Shown here one piece after another: positions 1-5,604 of a stretch of 6,300 nt of DNA (positions within the stretch are counted from its first letter, which is position 1; every line of letters begins with the position of its first letter). The position numbers were made by a program, and so were the translations under genes. Location of the stretch: assembly GCA_937871735.1 (NCBI GenBank), contig CALMOI010000487.1, positions 1 to 6,300 of the forward strand, given 5' to 3'. The notes beneath the pieces were generated by a model, which ran no database searches, was not told the DNA's origin, and saw only the letters and a list, made by a program, of their open reading frames with translations. Source of the DNA: an uncultured Comamonadaceae bacterium. Its GTDB lineage: Bacteria; Pseudomonadota; Gammaproteobacteria; Burkholderiales; Burkholderiaceae_C.

Positions 1-2
1 GC

Positions 3-317
3 GATGGCCGCGATGATGGCTGCCCGCCCCTGCCCGCTGGGTTTGGCGGCAGCCACAGCAGCGCCCAAGCCCGCCAGCAATGGCAGACGCAAATCAGCGC
101 GGAATACGAACACTTCAGCCACCAAGTCGCAGCGGCTGAACGCTTTGCCGGACTGGCACCCAAGCCACACCTCGACCCCTACGGGGCAGAGTCACTGAGC
201 GAATTTTTCGCGGTAGCGACTGAGGCTTACTTCGTCAACCCGGCGCTGCTGCGTGCGCAATCAACCGGGCTGTATGCGCTGCTGGACAGCTTCTACCAAG
301 TCCACCGCAGCGCCTGA
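3..317 (+). CDS. MtfA-like zinc peptidase (M90 family), C-terminal part
   Basis: The last 104 residues of a gene that begins before the left edge are readable, ending at TGA 315-317. The fragment opens with DGRDDGCPPLP, the kind of sequence that follows the HExxH-type helix in MtfA (M90) peptidases. It then has PYGAES and LSEFFAVATEAYF (residues 65-77), and ends with an aromatic LLDSFYQVH tail typical of the family C-terminus. In E. coli MtfA two histidines of HEFAH and a downstream glutamate bind zinc; the glutamate should be one of those in the EFFAVATEAYF segment (E67 or E74 of this fragment), while the HExxH part lies outside the window. E. coli MtfA is a cytosolic peptidase linked to the glucose-PTS regulator Mlc; that role is not assured here. 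The gene converges on the minus-strand operon, so it is not part of it. Family assignment is fairly sure; completeness cannot be judged. Confidence 0.85.
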   Translation, partial: DGRDDGCPPLPAGFGGSHSSAQARQQWQTQISAEYEHFSHQVAAAERFAGLAPKPHLDPYGAESLSEFFAVATEAYFVNPALLRAQSTGLYALLDSFYQVHRSA

Positions 318-323
318 ACGACC

Positions 324-935
324 TCACATGGCAAAGCGCGTGCCGGCCTCTTTGATGCCCCACATCAACTCAACCAAAGCCGGGTTGTTGAGCAGCGGTT
401 CGCCGCCCACGATCAGCCAATAGCCGGTGCCATCCACCCAAAACGGGATGAACGAGTAGCTGGGCAGCAAAAACTCCGGATCGTTGTGAAACGAGACGTA
501 GCGCGATGCACCCACCCAGCCCCGGCGCGCTTGGCGCTCGGCAAAGCCGGAGTAATCGACGGCGGCCACGCTCAGGGTTTCAGCTTCGGTTTGATCCACG
601 CCGACACGGCCCAGGCAAAAGCCCGCTTCAGAGGCCAGCACCGCACGGCGCTCACCCGAAAGCGAGGCAATCACATGGGGCAAGAAGTCATCGAGCTTGG
701 CGTCGGGGCCTTGCAGCGGGCGTTGCAGGCGTTGCACCCAACCTTGCTCCAGCGCTGAGCCCAGCACGCTGGCGGCAGCGCTGGCTTTTTCAGCCCACGC
801 GGCAGCGTCCAAGGCGCGCTCGCCCATCAGCAAAGCTTGCAAAGTCAGCTCAGTCTCTTCGGGTTGCGGCTGGGCAAAAGCGTGCAAAGCGCCTGCCGGC
901 GTCAACATGAACCATTCAGAGGCAGTGGTGTTCAT
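324..935 (-). CDS. Divergent roadblock/LC7-like protein with N-terminal helical segment
   Basis: This is a 203-residue cytoplasmic protein with no signal peptide or membrane segment. Residues 1-75 are mainly helical and end in EQGWVQRLQRP, which could be a small winged-helix-like or helix-turn-helix unit. From about residue 85 the layout follows a roadblock/LC7 domain: a helix (LPHVIASLSG), a strand-turn-strand (RRAVLASEAGFCLGRVG, 97-112), a long helix (EAETLSVAAVDYSGFAERQAR, 118-138), three further strands (about 144-177) and a closing helix (NPALVELMWGIKEAG). The order matches the clear roadblock protein at the head of the cassette, but identity is low, so this is a fold-level inference. 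It is the last gene of the minus-strand run, separated from the preceding gene by 95 bases. No good Shine-Dalgarno precedes ATG 935-933; ATG 908-906 (Met10) is an alternative start. An uncharacterised protein remains possible. Confidence 0.75.
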   Translation of the reverse strand: MNTTASEWFMLTPAGALHAFAQPQPEETELTLQALLMGERALDAAAWAEKASAAASVLGSALEQGWVQRLQRPLQGPDAKLDDFLPHVIASLSGERRAVLASEAGFCLGRVGVDQTEAETLSVAAVDYSGFAERQARRGWVGASRYVSFHNDPEFLLPSYSFIPFWVDGTGYWLIVGGEPLLNNPALVELMWGIKEAGTRFAM

Positions 936-1030
936 TTTGAGTTTTCAGTAAAGGTTAGAACAGTGGACTCTGATTGTTGGACAGGCCCGCCGGATGCGAA
1001 CTGCGTCAAGTCAAGGAGCAGTGCTTTCGC
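936..1030 (-). other. 95-base intergenic gap inside the minus-strand run
   Basis: This is the largest gap in the window. The minus strand has overlapping TTGACT/TTGACG hexamers (1014-1004) that look like -35 elements, but at 17-base spacing the next hexamers are GC-rich and not -10-like. A short odd-centred palindrome AGCAGTGCT lies at 1018-1026, with no T run. No small gene, tRNA or convincing terminator is seen. It may hold a weak internal promoter for the last gene. Confidence 0.4.
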
Positions 1031-1936
1031 TTAACCTGGCAGACCTGCGGCGTTCACCAACTCCCACAGAAACGACTCCAACTCGCGCAGCGGCATGCGC
1101 AAACGGCCAGCTCGCTCGTCAGCTTGGGAGGGGTCAATTTCACGGATATTGACTGCCGAGGCCATTACATCGCTTTTGCAGACACGCTCAATCACCATCA
1201 TCGGCGTGTTGGTGGCGGCCCAGCCTTCAGCCGGATGCACGATGAGTGAGTTTTGCACCGCGAAACGCGCCTCAAACGGCTGGCCCAACTCAATCATGCT
1301 GGCCAGTTGGCGCAAAAACAGATGCCGCTCGTGATCGGGCTGCGCCGCCAAGCGCGCTTGCAACTGAGACGGCGACAGGCCAGGCTCATCAGGGCCAGTG
1401 ACATCACCGGCCACGGCTACCCCCGTGGTGACCGGCGCAGCAACCGAGACCACGGGCCGAAACAGTCCCATGCTCAGCGCGACAGGTGCAGGAGCAACTG
1501 ATGGCACAGGAGCCGGGGTTACAGCAGGCGCACTGGATGGCGGCGGGGTCACTTTGGCTTGCAGCGCAACCCATGCAGCCGCCTGCTCCAGCGCCGCACG
1601 CATGGGCTCAGTGCCATAGGGACGGGGCAGCAAAATCAGCGGAGCGCTGCGGGCTTTGGCCTCAGTCTCCAGTACCGTCCAAGTGCGATCATTGGCGGGC
1701 ACCACCAGCACGGCAGGATGGCCTTGCACGAGTTGCAGCAGTTGGGCTTGGGCGCTTTCTGACCAATGGGCCATGCCCAATGCGCCCAGTTCCACCATCA
1801 CGATGTCAGCAGCGGGCAGCGTAGCGGCTAGATCAGCGGGCGCACCTTGCCACGTCCAGCCCTTTTTAAAGCGCCCCAGAAAAAAAGCAAAAGTAGCCTC
1901 GTCGCGCTGCGACAGGCCCACGGTCACGACATGCAT
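1031..1936 (-). CDS. Pseudo-receiver-like protein with Pro/Ala linker and unknown C-terminal domain
   Basis: This 301-residue protein has three parts. Residues 1-125 alternate strands and helices like a CheY receiver: VVTVGLS (strand 1), ADIVMVELGAL (strand 3), PAVLVVPAND (strand 4) and PLILLPRPYG (strand 5). The phosphorylation chemistry is missing: no acidic pair follows strand 1, the phospho-acceptor Asp position carries Glu (E49), and the usual Lys-Pro of strand 5 reads Arg-Pro (R105-P106). Residues 128-185 are a Pro/Ala/Val-rich flexible linker. Residues 187-301 form a conserved-looking domain with FAVQNSLIVHP, GWAATNTPM and a Leu-rich C-terminal helix (RELESFLWELV) that I do not recognise. 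The start follows the upstream stop by one base (TGA-T-ATG), with GGTGG six bases before it, so translation is probably coupled. Expected to be cytoplasmic. The receiver likeness is an inference from secondary-structure pattern; the reading frame itself is secure. Confidence 0.8.
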   Translation of the reverse strand: MHVVTVGLSQRDEATFAFFLGRFKKGWTWQGAPADLAATLPAADIVMVELGALGMAHWSESAQAQLLQLVQGHPAVLVVPANDRTWTVLETEAKARSAPLILLPRPYGTEPMRAALEQAAAWVALQAKVTPPPSSAPAVTPAPVPSVAPAPVALSMGLFRPVVSVAAPVTTGVAVAGDVTGPDEPGLSPSQLQARLAAQPDHERHLFLRQLASMIELGQPFEARFAVQNSLIVHPAEGWAATNTPMMVIERVCKSDVMASAVNIREIDPSQADERAGRLRMPLRELESFLWELVNAAGLPG

Positions 1937-1937
1937 A

Positions 1938-2519
1938 TCAGGCCACCGGTTGTTGTTCTAGTTGCAAACTGACGGCTTCCCAATCGGGCGGCAAATGCGC
2001 GCCATCGCGCAACAGCGCACGACGCGCCAGCATGAAAGCCATGTTGTCGCGGCAGGTGATGCAGTGGTGCAAGAAGGCTTGCTGGGCTTCGGTGTCGGCG
2101 GTTTTCATGGCTTCAATCACCGCATCGGCCAGCGCCCGCGAGTCATCGACGCTGCACCGACGGGCGCGGGTGGAGATGTCAGCCGAGGGGCGGGCCAGCA
2201 CGCTCCAGCGGGTGGCCAACGGGGTCACACGCGCCAAAGTGCCCACGCCCGCTTGCGCCTCAAACCAACGCGCCACGTGGGGCGACAAGCGCCCAGCAGC
2301 CATCTGCAAACCGGTGCGTTTGAGCGCCTGCGCATTGCTGCCCAAGGCCACGAACATATCAGCCAACGCGCCTTGCACCGGCTCGGCACCGGGCAGATCC
2401 AAAGACGCGTGCAGACGCGCCAAATGGGCGCTGACGTTGGTCGGATCGTGCAGCAACACGCGCGCTTGCTGGCGAACCATCAAGCGCGCACGGCGCACCA
2501 ACTCCTGAGCTTCGGTCAT
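1938..2519 (-). CDS. Uncharacterised helical protein with HHCxxC motif
   Basis: I do not recognise this 193-residue protein. It appears almost entirely alpha-helical and soluble. The N-terminal 40 residues contain regular basic helices (LVRRARLMVRQQARVLLH). The middle region (about 93-125) is Arg/Ser/Thr-rich. A likely conserved C-terminal block carries His151-His152-Cys153-Ile-Thr-Cys156 followed by RDNMAFMLARRALL. The paired His and CxxC could bind a metal or form a redox-active thiol pair; it is not a c-type haem motif, which needs CxxCH, and there is no export signal. An AAGGA ribosome binding site overlaps the TAA stop of the upstream PhnD-like gene, eight bases before the ATG, which fixes the start and implies coupled expression. 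The next gene begins one base after this stop. No function can be assigned beyond membership of the cassette. Confidence 0.75.
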   Translation of the reverse strand: MTEAQELVRRARLMVRQQARVLLHDPTNVSAHLARLHASLDLPGAEPVQGALADMFVALGSNAQALKRTGLQMAAGRLSPHVARWFEAQAGVGTLARVTPLATRWSVLARPSADISTRARRCSVDDSRALADAVIEAMKTADTEAQQAFLHHCITCRDNMAFMLARRALLRDGAHLPPDWEAVSLQLEQQPVA

Positions 2520-2527
2520 CAGGGCCG

Positions 2528-2532
2528 TCCTT
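2528..2532 (-). promoter_or_regulatory. Ribosome binding site of HHCxxC gene, overlapping upstream stop
   Basis: AAGGA on the minus strand, eight bases before ATG 2519 and sharing bases with the TAA stop of the PhnD-like gene (2533-2531). This supports coupled translation. Confidence 0.6.
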
Positions 2533-3280
2533 AGTCGAGCAAGGTGTCCATCAGGTCGATCATGAATTCGGCCTGTTCTTGCGTCATGGGCTCAAAGCCG
2601 CTGGGCAAGCCCAGTGCGTCCAGCACATCGTTGTCGCCGGGAGTTTGGCCCACGCCGAGCAGCGCTTGGGCAATGCCGGGCAAATCAGCGGCAATGCGCG
2701 GGTGCGCCAACACCACGTGCGAGATGTCGCTGATGGCGCTTTCCACCAGCACGCGCAATTGGCTGCGCGTCATGCGGGTGAGCGATGCATAAGCATCAGC
2801 CAAGAAGAAGGCCGCCTCAACTTCGCCTTTGATGGCTTGACGCGCCGCTGCTTGGTAGCTGTCCACCAGCACCCAGCGAATCAGGTCTTCTGTCAAATCG
2901 GCGGGTTCGAGCAGGCGCAAGCCGATCAGGCGCACGTCCTTGTTGTTGGTGATGGCGATGCGGCAACCGGGTTTGAGGTCTTCCACGCACTGCGTGCCGG
3001 ACTCGGCTCCGGTGGCAATCACCATTTCGTCGTAGCGCTTGGCCGGACGCGCAAACGGGATGTAGCCTTGGTTGCGGATCATGTCCGCCGCATCAAAGGG
3101 ATTGGCGTAGACCAAATCGGCTTTGTCGGCGGCCAAGATGTCGGCTTGCTCGTGCGCGCTGGCCGGGGTCAGCAAGTGCAGACCAATGCCCGAGCGCCGT
3201 TGCAGCGTGGTGTTGAGCATGTGCCAGCCCGCAAAGCGTTCTGGCGAAAAGTCAGGGGCAATCAAGAAATTGAGAGTCAT
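2531..3280 (-). CDS. Cytoplasmic PhnD-like substrate-binding-fold protein
   Basis: This 249-residue protein resembles the phosphate/phosphite/phosphonate ABC-transporter binding proteins (PhnD-like, type 2 periplasmic binding fold). Family landmarks are KADLVYANPFDAADMI (53-68), GYIPFARP (72-79), YDEMVIATGAES followed by EDLKPGCRIAI (100-110), and QAIKGEVEAAFF (148-159), in the expected order. It has no signal peptide, lipobox or membrane segment: the first residues, MTLNFLIAPDF, are already strand 1. No permease or ATPase gene is adjacent. The Ser/Thr-rich ligand loop usual after the DLKG strand is replaced by TNNKDVRLIG, so the ligand probably differs from phosphonate. An upstream ATG (3307) would add nine residues, but ATG 3280 is preferred because it overlaps the PAS stop by four bases (ATGA) and has AAAAGG seven bases before it. 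I infer an intracellular ligand sensor rather than a transporter subunit. Confidence 0.85.
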   Translation of the reverse strand: MTLNFLIAPDFSPERFAGWHMLNTTLQRRSGIGLHLLTPASAHEQADILAADKADLVYANPFDAADMIRNQGYIPFARPAKRYDEMVIATGAESGTQCVEDLKPGCRIAITNNKDVRLIGLRLLEPADLTEDLIRWVLVDSYQAAARQAIKGEVEAAFFLADAYASLTRMTRSQLRVLVESAISDISHVVLAHPRIAADLPGIAQALLGVGQTPGDNDVLDALGLPSGFEPMTQEQAEFMIDLMDTLLD

Positions 3281-3771
3281 GATGGGGCCTTTTCTGCATC
3301 CAGCCATTGACGGTACACCGAGATCAGCTCGTTGATGCGGGTGCGCGAGGGCTTGCGGCGCACCGAGGTGTAGCCCACGATTTCACCGTTGCGAATGTTG
3401 GGCACCGCCGTGGCGTAGACCCAGTAGTAAGCCCCATCTTTGCGCAGATTCTTGACGTAGCCGTGCCACTTCTTGCCGGCAGACACATCGTCCCACAGGC
3501 TTTTGAAGGCCAGCTTGGGCATGTCGGGGTGGCGCAGGATGTGGTGCGGCGCACCAATCAGGTCGTCGCGCTGGTAGCCGCTCATCTCCACAAACGCATC
3601 ATTGGCGTGGGTGATGATGCCCTTCAAATCGGTGCGCGACACAATCAAGCGCCCTTCAGGAAAGGGCACTTCCACGTCAGTGGCGTAAACGGTGCGGGAG
3701 GTGCCATCGGTGTAGGTCAACCGGGTCATCTGCGAAGGCACCGGGGGCAAAACCATGTCAGTCAGTCCCAT
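3277..3771 (-). CDS. Stand-alone Aer-type PAS domain protein, predicted FAD-binding
   Basis: This 164-residue protein is essentially one PAS domain (about residues 35-145) with a short N-terminal extension and a C-terminal helix. It closely resembles the sensor domain of the E. coli aerotaxis receiver Aer: THANDAF (54-60), VEMSGY, ILRHPDMP (78-85), WHGYVKNLRKDG (102-113) and YYWVYATAVP. In Aer, N34, R57, H58, D60 and W79 are implicated in FAD binding or signalling; here the matching residues N57, R80, H81, D83 and W102 all sit at one constant offset of 23. It lacks the membrane anchor, HAMP and methyl-accepting signalling domains of Aer, so its partner must be another protein. GAGAGG lies six bases before the ATG and overlaps the roadblock gene's TGA, and the stop overlaps the next start. 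Predicted role: cytoplasmic redox/oxygen or energy sensing. The PAS call is strong; FAD binding is an inference from residue conservation. Confidence 0.93.
   Translation of the reverse strand: MGLTDMVLPPVPSQMTRLTYTDGTSRTVYATDVEVPFPEGRLIVSRTDLKGIITHANDAFVEMSGYQRDDLIGAPHHILRHPDMPKLAFKSLWDDVSAGKKWHGYVKNLRKDGAYYWVYATAVPNIRNGEIVGYTSVRRKPSRTRINELISVYRQWLDAEKAPS
3288..3293 (-). promoter_or_regulatory. Ribosome binding site fixing the PhnD-like start
   Basis: AAAAGG on the minus strand, seven bases before ATG 3280. Together with the ATGA stop/start overlap it favours ATG 3280 over the in-frame ATG at 3307. Confidence 0.6.
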
Positions 3772-3777
3772 GATGCG

Positions 3778-3783
3778 CCTCTC
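3778..3783 (-). promoter_or_regulatory. Ribosome binding site of PAS gene, overlapping upstream stop
   Basis: GAGAGG on the minus strand, six bases before ATG 3771. It overlaps the TGA stop (3784-3782) of the roadblock gene, so ribosomes finishing that gene would lie on the site. It decides the start against Met6 and Met15. Confidence 0.65.
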
Positions 3784-4144
3784 AGATCAGCTTGGACAGC
3801 GTTTCGGCTGCCCGCTTGATGTCCAAAAAGATCAGACCCAATTTGGCATTGGACTTGGCCAGCACGGTGAGCACGGCTTCGGGGCCAGCTGAGCTCATGA
3901 TCACGTAGCCTTTCTCGCCTTGGATCAGCACTCGCTCCAGCGAACCTCGTGCCAGCTCGCGCGCCGTGCGCTCGCCCAGCGACAGCAAGGCAGCGGACAT
4001 AGCGCCGATGCGGTCTTCGTCCATGCCGTGGGGTAAGGCCGAGGCAATCATCAAACCGTCGGTGGAAATCAGTGCTGAAGCCTCAATATCGGCTGTCGAG
4101 CCATTAAGGTCTTCCAGCGACTGCTGGAACATGTCGGTACGCAT
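3782..4144 (-). CDS. Roadblock/LC7 domain protein (MglB-like)
   Basis: This 120-residue protein is a single roadblock/LC7 domain, the length normal for bacterial MglB-like members. The pattern is clear: an N-terminal helix (FQQSLEDLNG), paired strands ASALISTDGLMIASALP (22-38), a long helix (DRIGAMSAALLSLGERTAREL), strands RVLIQGEKGYVIMSSAG and AVLTVLAKSNAKLGLIFLDI, and a C-terminal helix (RAAETLSKLI). Such proteins dimerise and usually act as scaffolds or GTPase-activating partners of small MglA/Ras-like GTPases, or sit in other regulatory complexes. No GTPase gene lies in the window. It is the first gene of the six-gene cassette and has a good ribosome binding site (GAGGAG, six bases before the ATG). 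Met5 is an in-frame alternative start, less well placed. Family call is confident; the partner is unknown. Confidence 0.92.
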   Translation of the reverse strand: MRTDMFQQSLEDLNGSTADIEASALISTDGLMIASALPHGMDEDRIGAMSAALLSLGERTARELARGSLERVLIQGEKGYVIMSSAGPEAVLTVLAKSNAKLGLIFLDIKRAAETLSKLI

Positions 4145-4209
4145 TGGGGGCTCCTCATTTTGACGTGGTTATTGGAGCATGTTAGTGCAGATCCCAGTTT
4201 TGACATGCA
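4145..4209 (-). promoter_or_regulatory. Gap upstream of the cassette, possible promoter/operator
   Basis: This 65-base gap separates the histidine kinase stop from the roadblock ATG and is the only plausible place for a cassette-specific promoter. It holds a near-identical direct repeat on the plus strand, TTTTGACGTG (4158-4167) and TTTTGACATG (4198-4207), 40 bases apart, and an inverted repeat GCATGT/ACATGC (4177-4182 and 4203-4208) with a 20-base spacer. A -10-like TAACAT on the minus strand (4184-4179) has only weak -35 matches (TGTCAA, 15-base spacing). No stem followed by a T run is present, so readthrough from the two-component operon is also possible. The repeats are seen; the regulatory role is inferred. 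Confidence 0.35.
4151..4156 (-). promoter_or_regulatory. Ribosome binding site of roadblock gene
   Basis: GAGGAG on the minus strand, six bases before ATG 4144. It is a near-consensus Shine-Dalgarno, the strongest in the cassette, and supports the chosen start over Met5. Confidence 0.7.
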
Positions 4210-5604
4210 TCAAGGTTCACCAGATTGATTTGGCCAGTACAGGCTCACTTGCAGGCCACCTAAAGCGGGGCTGGCTTGCAAAGTAATACCAATGCCGTAC
4301 AGGCGTGCCACGCGCCGCACGATCGACCATCCCAGACCACTGCCTGTCTGTCCGCTGCCCAACACACGGTAAAAACGCTCGCCCAAACGCGCTTGCGCTT
4401 CGGGCGGCAGACCGGGGCCGCTATCTTCCACCACCACCTGCGCCGCAGCCTCGGCACTCGCGCCGCGCACCGTGACGTGAACGCTGGCCGCCGCCGGGCT
4501 GTAGCGCAAGGCGTTGTCGATCAAATTGCGCAGCAGCACCTGCACCAGTGCGGCGGGCATGGGCACCAGCACCGGGCCGGGCGTGTCCAGTTGCAGCACC
4601 TGCTGGCGCTCTTGCGCACGCGGGGCCAAGTCGGCCAGCAATTGGCGTGCGGTGGCGCTCAAGTCGGTGCCGTTGAGCGGCGCTGCCGTATCGCCACCAT
4701 CAGCGCGCAGGGCTTCGCCTTCTAAGCGTGCCAATTCCAGCAATTGACCAACCAGCCGCGTGGCGCGGTCGCAGCCTTGCAAGGTGGCCGACAGGGCTTG
4801 CGCACGTTCGTCGTCGGTGCGCGCGCCTTGGGCGACTTGGGCTTGCATCCGAATCGCGGCAATCGGGGTGCGCAGCTCGTGGGCAGCATCGGCGGTGAAG
4901 CGGCGCTCTGATTCGAGCAGCGCCGACATGCGTTCAAACAACCCATTCAGTGCCCGCACCAGCGGCGCGACCTCGGGCGCAACGGTGCTGAGCGGCAAGG
5001 GGTCGAGCGCCTGCGGGTTGCGCTGTGCCACGGCTTGCCCCAGCTCGCGCAAAGGCCGCACCGCGCCGCGCACGGCCCACCATACGCCCAGCGCCAACAG
5101 CGGCAACGCCAACAGCATCGGCCATGCGGTGCTGGTCAGGCTGGCCAGCAAGATGTGGCGACGCGCTGACTCCAGTTCGCCCACTTGCACCACCACATCG
5201 GGCTCGTAGCCCGGCGCGCTGAACACACGCCATGCGTCGCCCGCCACGCGATGGCCACTCAGGCCCATCACCCCCAAATCAGCCAAGGGCTGCGTGGGCG
5301 CATTGGTGGAGCGCACCACCAACTGCCCTTCGTGCCAGACTTGAATCGCCACGCGGGCTTGGTACTTGTGCAAGGCGGGCGGGGCCGGGAAATCTTCACG
5401 CTCTAAGTCGGCCAGTTGCTGCGTGACCAGCAGCGCCGCTGCTTGCGACAGGTGCGCGTCCAGTAGTTCGTTGAGTTCATGGCGGGTCCCGTACCACGTC
5501 GATGCCAGCACCGCCAACCACACGCCGCCCAGCAAGCCGAGCACGGTAATCAGCAGCCGCGCTTGCAAGGAGCGCCCACCGGGCGCGGTGACATCAACCC
5601 GCAT
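4210..5604 (-). CDS. Two-component sensor histidine kinase (QseC/TctE-like)
   Basis: This complete 464-residue inner-membrane kinase has a first membrane helix at about 17-38, a periplasmic region of about 110 residues (2CSK_N-type by position and length), a second membrane helix at about 152-176, a HAMP-like linker (VRGAVRPLRELGQAV onward) and a HisKA dimerisation domain. The phospho-accepting H242 is in the H-box AHELRTPIAA. The ATPase domain has the N-box NLIDNALRYSP (N360, N364), the G1 box EDSGPGLP (393-400), FYRV, and the G2 box GSGQTGSGLG (416-425). All catalytic boxes are intact, so it should autophosphorylate and pass phosphate to the adjacent regulator. Its ATG overlaps the regulator gene by 11 bases, implying coupled translation. 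The stimulus cannot be read from the sequence: the QseC/TctE/PmrB subfamilies share this layout and the neighbours do not settle which one it is. No terminator is seen after its stop. Confidence 0.95.
   Translation of the reverse strand: MRVDVTAPGGRSLQARLLITVLGLLGGVWLAVLASTWYGTRHELNELLDAHLSQAAALLVTQQLADLEREDFPAPPALHKYQARVAIQVWHEGQLVVRSTNAPTQPLADLGVMGLSGHRVAGDAWRVFSAPGYEPDVVVQVGELESARRHILLASLTSTAWPMLLALPLLALGVWWAVRGAVRPLRELGQAVAQRNPQALDPLPLSTVAPEVAPLVRALNGLFERMSALLESERRFTADAAHELRTPIAAIRMQAQVAQGARTDDERAQALSATLQGCDRATRLVGQLLELARLEGEALRADGGDTAAPLNGTDLSATARQLLADLAPRAQERQQVLQLDTPGPVLVPMPAALVQVLLRNLIDNALRYSPAAASVHVTVRGASAEAAAQVVVEDSGPGLPPEAQARLGERFYRVLGSGQTGSGLGWSIVRRVARLYGIGITLQASPALGGLQVSLYWPNQSGEP

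Noticed and set aside
4..198. Short plus-strand open frame beginning at ATG 4
   Set aside because: It runs in a different frame from the MtfA-like C-terminus and has low-complexity Ala/Ser/Thr composition, so it is a shadow.
936..1030. Possible promoter from the TTGACT/TTGACG hexamers on the minus strand
   Set aside because: No -10-like hexamer lies at 16-18 base spacing, so a promoter cannot be supported from sequence alone.
1486..1570. Pro/Ala/Val-rich coding stretch considered as a tandem DNA repeat
   Set aside because: The bases do not repeat in register; it is a low-complexity protein linker between two domains.
1962..2534. Plus-strand open frame (190 codons) opposite the HHCxxC gene
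   Set aside because: Gln/Arg/His-rich composition is typical of an antisense shadow. The minus-strand frame has a ribosome binding site, operon spacing and regular helices, so it is the real gene.
3281..3307. Nine-residue N-terminal extension of the PhnD-like protein (MAGCRKGPI), considered as a lipobox-like or signal start
   Set aside because: It lacks a hydrophobic stretch before the Cys, and the ATGA overlap plus AAAAGG site favour the start at 3280.
2579..3310. Long open frame (243 codons) on the plus strand opposite the PhnD-like gene
   Set aside because: It has His/Gln/Arg/Ala-rich composition without domain motifs and lies wholly antisense to a clearly homologous gene; long antisense frames are expected in GC-rich DNA.
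3307..3819. Plus-strand open frame (170 codons) opposite the PAS gene
   Set aside because: The minus strand encodes an unmistakable PAS domain; the plus frame shows no recognisable motif.
4417..4426. Possible loss of kinase function in the histidine kinase
   Set aside because: H-box, N-box, G1 and G2 boxes are all present; the Trp after GSGLG in place of the more usual Leu is compatible with a functional kinase.
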